In this document: positions 59,357 through 64,000 of the stretch, in pieces | Position numbering within the stretch: position 1 is the stretch's first letter | Layout: every line of letters begins with the position of its first letter | NCBI GenBank assembly: GCA_937888775.1 | Contig: CALAQT010000089.1 | Coordinates: forward strand, 31,236-95,235 | Direction of reading: 5' to 3' | Length of the DNA stretch: 64,000 bases | From: an uncultured Actinomycetes bacterium | Lineage (GTDB): Bacteria; Actinomycetota; Thermoleophilia; Solirubrobacterales; Solirubrobacteraceae | Translations under genes and position numbers: made by a program | The notes under the pieces: model-generated | Seen by the model: only the letters and a program-made list of their open reading frames with translations | Databases searched by the model: none | Told to the model about the DNA's origin: nothing

Positions 59357-60847
59357 ATGCCCGCGATCCACCTCGAGACTGACGTCTCGATAATCCTTCG
59401 TGACGGGACGGCTACCCGTGCGAACGTATGGCGTGGCGCCGACGGCGGCCAGACGCCGGCGATACTCGTTCGGTCGCCCTACACAAAGGAGGTGGAGGAG
59501 ATCACCGCGTTCTGTGACCCACGACGCGCAGTACCGGCCGGGTTTGCGGTGGTGTCCCAGGACGTTCGGGGCCGAGGTCGCTCCGCCGGAGCGTTTACGC
59601 CGTTTGTCCAGGAGTTCGCGGACGGCTACGACACGGTTCAGGCAGTTGCGGCGATGGAGTGGTGCAGCGGTGAAGTCGTGATGTGCGGCGACTCGTATGT
59701 CGGCGCAGTACAGTGGCTCGCGGCGGCAACTCGTCCCCCTGCTCTGCGAGCGATCGCCCCGGCATTCACCGCGAGTCGCTACGACGAAGGTTGGACTTAC
59801 CGCAGCGGGGTTCTCGAACTCGCCTTCGTGACGTCGTGGATCGCGGGGGCCTTGGCGGAGCCTTCGGATCTGTGGCTTGATGACGTCGAACGCGCTTACG
59901 CAGACCGCGAGGGCGTCGTCGCGCTGGCTCCGTGGGCCAAGTCTTGGTTTGACGAACCGCCTGGATCGGCCTACTGGGATCGAATCGCAGTTGAGTCGGT
60001 GTCAGTTCCCGTGCTGGCGATCGGAGGTTGGTACGACATCTGTCTCGATGCCACGCTGAGAGACTTTGCGCGTGACCAGAACCCTCGCTCCAGGCTCATA
60101 ATCGGCCCGTGGGCCCACGACGATTGGATGCCGTATCTGGTCGGCGAACGGAACCTGGGGTCCGCGGGGTCCGCCGATGCGCTCGGCTTCTTCGATCGGC
60201 AGCTCAGTTTTTATCGCGCTGCAATAGACGGAGTCGATCCCGACTCGCCGAGGGTGACGGCTTACGTTCTCGGTGCACGTAGCTGGCTCGAGCTGGAGTC
60301 GTGGCCGCCGCCCGGCGCCAGTACGCATGAGTTACGGCTGAACGGTGGGGGCGCGTGCGGCCTCGATCCCCGCAACCCGGTGAAGGCGCTCGGTGGTAGA
60401 TCGCTACGAGTCAACGTCGCCGGTGGTCCGGGCTGGGGCCAGTTCGACCAGCGCCCGGTGGCGGCACGCCCCGACGTGGTCACGCTGTCCGCGGCGCCGC
60501 TGCCGGAGACGACCTTGCTCAGCGGGCCTGTAGCGGTAACGCTCGAGACACATACAGAGGATTGCGAAACGGCGGATTGGGCCTGCACGTTGTGCTTCGA
60601 GCACGCCGACGGAGCGCTGCTCAACCTCTGCGAAGGTCTTAGGCGCGTACAGGGTGGCTCCAACCCGGTTGAAGTTGCGCTTGGAGACGTCTGCGTCGAG
60701 CTTCCGGCCGGTAGCACCCTCCACGTGTTGGTGGCCGGAGCTAGCTACCCGCGCTGGGAACCGCTGCCGCATCCCACCCGTCAGGCCGTACGCGCTTCGT
60801 CGCTTCAAGTGACGCTTGGACCGCAGCCGAGCACTGGACAAGGTTGA
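59357..60847 (+). CDS. CocE/NonD-family hydrolase, cytosolic
   Basis: This is an alpha/beta-hydrolase of the cocaine esterase/X-Pro peptidase group, 496 residues. It has the N-terminal strand pair IHLETDVSIILRDGTATRAN, the oxyanion region AVVSQDVRGRGRSAGAFTPF and the nucleophile elbow VVMCGDSYVGAVQWLAA, with a catalytic Ser. The Asp/His region is VLAIGGWYDICLDATLRDFA and LIIGPWAHDDWMPY, and a C-terminal jelly-roll domain follows. No signal peptide is present, unlike the paralogue at 19504-21756. ATG 59357 opens the family-like N-terminus; an in-frame GTG at 59273 would add 28 unrelated residues. It may cut an ester or amide bond to release the substrate of the sugar cluster. Confidence 0.87.
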   Translation: MPAIHLETDVSIILRDGTATRANVWRGADGGQTPAILVRSPYTKEVEEITAFCDPRRAVPAGFAVVSQDVRGRGRSAGAFTPFVQEFADGYDTVQAVAAMEWCSGEVVMCGDSYVGAVQWLAAATRPPALRAIAPAFTASRYDEGWTYRSGVLELAFVTSWIAGALAEPSDLWLDDVERAYADREGVVALAPWAKSWFDEPPGSAYWDRIAVESVSVPVLAIGGWYDICLDATLRDFARDQNPRSRLIIGPWAHDDWMPYLVGERNLGSAGSADALGFFDRQLSFYRAAIDGVDPDSPRVTAYVLGARSWLELESWPPPGASTHELRLNGGGACGLDPRNPVKALGGRSLRVNVAGGPGWGQFDQRPVAARPDVVTLSAAPLPETTLLSGPVAVTLETHTEDCETADWACTLCFEHADGALLNLCEGLRRVQGGSNPVEVALGDVCVELPAGSTLHVLVAGASYPRWEPLPHPTRQAVRASSLQVTLGPQPSTGQG

Positions 60848-61649
60848 CGTGGCGGCGTGACGAGGGCCGCGAGATATCGCAAACGGGGTGAAAAATGACT
60901 GTTCTACATCCATGCTTCAAGGCAGGCGTGCGATCGTCACAGGAACCGATAGTGCACTGTCTAAACCCGGTTTTCCGAACGAAACTTCTCGCCGGCCCTT
61001 CTCACGGAGCAGTAGCGCGCCGCCCTCGTCCGAACGCTTCTGAGATTGAGCACGACCAGGCACGCGACCGAGCCCGCACTCACTTCTGCATTCACGAAGA
61101 AGCAGAACAGATCGGCGCCGTGATCGAGCGCCTCGTCGCTTCCGCATTCGGCGGAATGCACCAGTGTGCCCGGCCCCACGAACGACACCTGGTCGTCGTC
61201 CTGAGCGGTCGTCCGCGGCGACACCGTGTGCGCTCTCGCTTGAATCCGCGGAAGCGGGTCAACGAGCGTGGGCGGCAGCCGTCAGGCGGTCGGTCGATCG
61301 GATTCAGTCAGCGTCGCGCGACCGCTCGAGCACCCGTCTCGCATTCGGCGATTCCGAGCCGATTTGCCGAAGTCGTGTTCGTCCTCTTGGAGCAGGTCGG
61401 CGTTTCGCTCGTGCCATCGGCTGCTTGGACCGAGACGCGGACCAGATCGCCAGCCCGGGGACGGTGGGTGATGCCGTCGCAGAGCCCAGTGATGGTGACC
61501 ACGTCGGCGCTGACCCGCGGCTACCTTGGAGCGCTGCCTGCGGCGTCTGTCGGGACTCGGCGCTGGTGGATGCGATGAGGCTCCCGCACGGCCGCAGGCG
61601 GACGTATCTCCTGTAGGCTTGCCGCGCTACTCAGCGGAGAGAGGATACG
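60848..61649. other. 800-bp region, possibly a decayed gene on the minus strand
   Basis: Plus-strand frames are Arg-rich and unconvincing. On the minus strand two frames have coding-like residues: MVTITGLCDGITHRPRAGDL (from 61502), then, in another frame, DDDQVSFVGPGTLVHSAECG and DEALDHGADLFCFFVN (61224 downwards). They could be parts of one gene broken by frameshifts. I cannot identify the family. The end of the region holds the promoter of the MFS gene. Confidence 0.3.
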
Positions 61650-63140
61650 GTGGCCGGGAGACACGCGGGAGACGCGGGCGGCAGCGCGGCGGCGGAAGCG
61701 GAATCGCTCACGGCGAGGGCGATCAGCGCTCGGCTGGAGCGAATTGACGTCTGGTCGCTCTCGTTTTTGTTCATCGGGATCATCGGCCTGGGGTTCGTCT
61801 TTACCTTCTACGACATCTTTGACGTCAACGTCTCGTTCATTCAGACGTGCGTCGATCTCAAGAAGGGCTGCACGCCGCCGGACGCGCTGAGCACGATTCG
61901 CGTCCCCATCGCATTGAACCTGGCCGGCTACGTCGTTGGCGCGCTGGCGCTCGCCCCGATTGCGGATCGGGTTGGGCGCCGCCAAATGCTCATGGTGACG
62001 ATGGGGCTCACCGGCTTGGCCTCGCTTTACAACGCCCTCGCACCGGACTACGCGAACTTTGTTTTCGCGCGGGCACTGACGGGCATCGGCATCGGCGCCG
62101 ATCTCGCGATCGTCAACACGTACATCAACGAGGTCGCGCCGCGTGCGGCACGCGCTAAGTACACGTCGGTGATCTTCCTGATGGCCGCGGTCGGCGCCTT
62201 CCTTGGGATCTGGCTGGGCCTGATTCTCACCACGATGTCGGAGCCGTGGCCGAAGGGCCTTTCCTTCGCGGTCGGCGGACATTCGTTTTTCGCTCCCCAC
62301 GGTACGGGCATCGTGGGATGGCGGTTGATGTACGGCATCGGCGCGTTGCTGGCGTTGGTCGCGGTGGTCCTGCGGGTCGGGCTGCCCGAGTCGCCGCGCT
62401 GGCTGGTTGCCCGGGGACGGCTCGCCGAGGCCGACGAAGTCGTGCGAGGCATGGAGCGGCGAGCGGCCCGCCACGGACCGCTCGCTGAGCCGAGCATCGA
62501 GACCGTGGAGCCACTCGAGCCCCAATCGGCGCATCCGTATCGCGAACTGCTCGCCAGCAGGCGCTACCGCGGGCGCATTATCGTGCTGTTGGTCACCTGG
62601 GCGTTTGCCTACGTCACGGTCTACGCCTTCGGCGCTGGGTTCACATCCCTCTTCGCCGCGCTGAAGTACGCGCCGCCGACAGCCGGCCTGATCACCGCGG
62701 TGGGGGTCTCGGGTTTCATCGTCGCCGGGGTCTGCGCGATCTTCTTTGCCGAACGGCTGGAGCGCAGGTACTGGCTGCCGCTGTGCGCGGCGCTCACGCT
62801 AGGGGGAGGGATCATCGCCGGTCTGTCGGGCAGCAGCATCGCGCTCGCCATGATCGGTGCCGGAATTGTGTTCTTCGCCTTCAACCTGTGGGTGCCGATG
62901 ACCTACGCATGGTCGGCGGAGAGCTTTCCCACCCGCGCTCGTAGCACCGGGTTCGCTCTGGTCGACGGACTCGGCCACGCCGCGGGGGGCATCGGCATAT
63001 TGCTCATCGCTCCCGCGATCCCCGATCTCGGCCCGCTGCCGAGCTTCATCCTGATCGCGGCGTTCCTCGTCGTCGCGGCGATCGTTGCGCAGTTCGGCGA
63101 GCACACCCGCGCGCGGCGACTCGACGAGATTTCCCCCTAG
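61650..63140 (+). CDS. MFS transporter, sugar-porter-like
   Basis: The 496-residue transporter has about twelve helices with the cytosolic loop 2-3 motif APIADRVGRRQMLMVTMGLT. GIGIGADLAIVNTYINEVAP and LPESPRWLVARGRLAEADEV are the sugar-porter/SV2 signature after helix 6, and TYAWSAESFPTRARSTGFAL matches the equivalent motif after helix 10. Two cysteines in an extracellular loop (TCVDLKKGCTPP) are unusual. The substrate could be a sugar, an aromatic acid or another organic anion. GTG 61650 is the start. It lies 800 bp after the carbohydrate cluster and may not belong to it. Confidence 0.9.
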   Translation: MAGRHAGDAGGSAAAEAESLTARAISARLERIDVWSLSFLFIGIIGLGFVFTFYDIFDVNVSFIQTCVDLKKGCTPPDALSTIRVPIALNLAGYVVGALALAPIADRVGRRQMLMVTMGLTGLASLYNALAPDYANFVFARALTGIGIGADLAIVNTYINEVAPRAARAKYTSVIFLMAAVGAFLGIWLGLILTTMSEPWPKGLSFAVGGHSFFAPHGTGIVGWRLMYGIGALLALVAVVLRVGLPESPRWLVARGRLAEADEVVRGMERRAARHGPLAEPSIETVEPLEPQSAHPYRELLASRRYRGRIIVLLVTWAFAYVTVYAFGAGFTSLFAALKYAPPTAGLITAVGVSGFIVAGVCAIFFAERLERRYWLPLCAALTLGGGIIAGLSGSSIALAMIGAGIVFFAFNLWVPMTYAWSAESFPTRARSTGFALVDGLGHAAGGIGILLIAPAIPDLGPLPSFILIAAFLVVAAIVAQFGEHTRARRLDEISP

Positions 63141-63768
63141 TAACAGACGCGCCTGGCGACTAGGCAGAAGCGACGAGTCCGGTGCTTCCGCTTCGCGCCA
63201 GCACGAGGGTGTCAGCTGACTCTCCGTCCGCTCCTGCTCCGGCAGCAATGCGAGCGCAAGCGGCGTGCCGGCCGAGACTTCTGCAGGTCGTCGGCAGCAG
63301 CAGTGAGCGCCGGCGGTCCTCCGGTCGGCGACGTGCGACACAGCGAATGCCGGTCAGACCCATCGGTCGACAGTCGCAAAGCGAGTCAGCCCGCCGCCGC
63401 CCGAGAGCCAAACCGACCGGCCGGACGTCACCGATCCCAGGCAGGAGCCTCTCACTGAGTCGCAAAGCACAAGCGGCGCTCGCCGCCGTTGTTGGGGACT
63501 CGGCCGATGAAAGCGAGCGTGCGGTGGGAGGTTCGGCGAACCCGGATTCCGCGCTGAGCAGGAACCTGGCTCCGCACGGCGAGAGGCTTGTCCTGACGCG
63601 ATAGCAGGTGTCTATGCTCAGCGCAGAGGCGCTGGACTGCCGCTCCGTTGAGAGGCAGGAGTCTTGTCGAGACTGCTGTCAGATCGATCGCCAGGGAAGC
63701 GAGCGCCGCGCCTGGAAGCGTGCTGAGTTTGAGCTAATCGAGAGCACTCTCGACAGCGGATCGCGTCG
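63141..63768. other. intergenic region without a supported gene
   Basis: Short frames on both strands (for example 63182-63604, plus) are Ser/Arg-rich and resemble no family. I found no RNA gene, repeat array or terminator of note. The MFS gene (plus) and the GFA-family gene (minus) are convergent here. Confidence 0.45.
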
Positions 63769-64000
63769 CTATTCGGCTAGCGTCTCGCCGGAGCCGCCCA
63801 GTTCCGCCGGGAAGTCCTTGAGCTTGGGGAGGCCATCTTTGATCGGCAGCACCGTCGACTCGTAGTTGACGTGCACTCCTGGCGCGAACGGAAACGAGGG
63901 AATCGTCGCCGCGTACACATCGACCAAATCCCACTGGGGGTCCCGACTTCCGAAGTTGGTAGGCACGTCTTGAAGCGGAAAACCCGCGTGTGGCGCGGGT
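63769..64000 (-). CDS. GFA-family (glutathione-dependent formaldehyde-activating-like) protein, C-terminal part
   Basis: The frame is open from the right window edge to the stop at 63769. It encodes AGFPLQDVPTNFGSRDPQWD, LVDVYAATIPSFPFAPGVHV and GLPKLKDFPAELGGSGETLA, which is the typical end of GFA/CENP-V-type proteins; these bind zinc through cysteines located in the missing N-terminal part. A GTG at 63966 is inside the frame, but the family sequence continues upstream of it, so the real start lies beyond the window. The reaction is uncertain; few members truly act on S-hydroxymethylglutathione. Confidence 0.75.
   Translation of the reverse strand, partial: PAPHAGFPLQDVPTNFGSRDPQWDLVDVYAATIPSFPFAPGVHVNYESTVLPIKDGLPKLKDFPAELGGSGETLAE

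Noticed and set aside
60895..61578. Plus-strand ORF of 227 codons between the hydrolase and MFS genes
   Set aside because: Arg/Ser-rich with no motif; the minus strand looks more coding-like, though broken.

Overview
The window is high-GC, densely packed, mostly chromosomal DNA. It looks like a free-living actinobacterium, probably of the Thermoleophilia/Solirubrobacterales type. That placement is an inference from gene content and codon use: a form II carbon monoxide dehydrogenase-like operon, an encapsulin with ferritin-like cargo, many SRPBCC, CocE and LCP proteins, and frequent GTG starts. No rRNA, complete tRNA or CRISPR array was found.

Layout. 1-6.5 kb holds a broken isocitrate lyase/PEP mutase-family gene, a glutathionyl-hydroquinone reductase-like gene, a lipoprotein, an LCP cell-wall ligase, a transaldolase and a truncated histidine phosphatase. 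6.5-15.1 kb is one minus-strand operon, coxS-coxL-coxM-coxD-coxE-xdhC-mocA-like-coxG, with nearly every junction overlapping. It encodes a molybdenum hydroxylase of CODH form II together with its maturation proteins. 15.2-30.9 kb is a mixed metabolic stretch: DoxX, a solitary RAM domain, a lipid desaturase with a cyclopropane synthase, the fossil of a second molybdenum hydroxylase, a secreted CocE hydrolase, an HxlR regulator divergent from a frameshifted DUF899 gene, an encapsulin plus encapsulated-ferritin pair, and a hydrolase/TetR divergent pair.

30.9-34.5 kb is a pile-up of mobile DNA: an intact IS982-like element abutting a frameshifted IS481-like element, a 183-bp MITE-like element with perfect 20-bp ends and a 4-bp target duplication, a broken second IS982 copy, and the tail of a host gene. 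34.6-41.1 kb joins an IclR regulator, a four-gene quaternary-amine (glycine betaine-type) ABC importer, and, on the opposite strand, a betaine/homocysteine methyltransferase-like gene with a glutamine amidotransferase. This suggests betaine uptake and use as a methyl donor.

41-51.9 kb is sparse. It has a ThuA-like lipoprotein, a beta-propeller protein that seems to have lost its start codon, a tRNA 3'-end fragment, and a translationally coupled operon of a histidine kinase, a second kinase lacking its phospho-acceptor histidine, and a NarL-type response regulator. 51.9-63.1 kb is a plus-strand carbohydrate cluster: GatZ-like protein, AgaS-like SIS protein, BadF-type kinase, APC permease, ROK kinase, GlmS-like SIS protein, CocE hydrolase and, after a gap, an MFS transporter. 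It is best read as amino-sugar or glycated-amine catabolism. The right edge cuts a GFA-family gene.

The most promising leads are the kinase/pseudokinase pair, the SIS-kinase-APC cluster, the MITE, the long inverted repeat that reads like a P-loop on one strand, and the encapsulin system.
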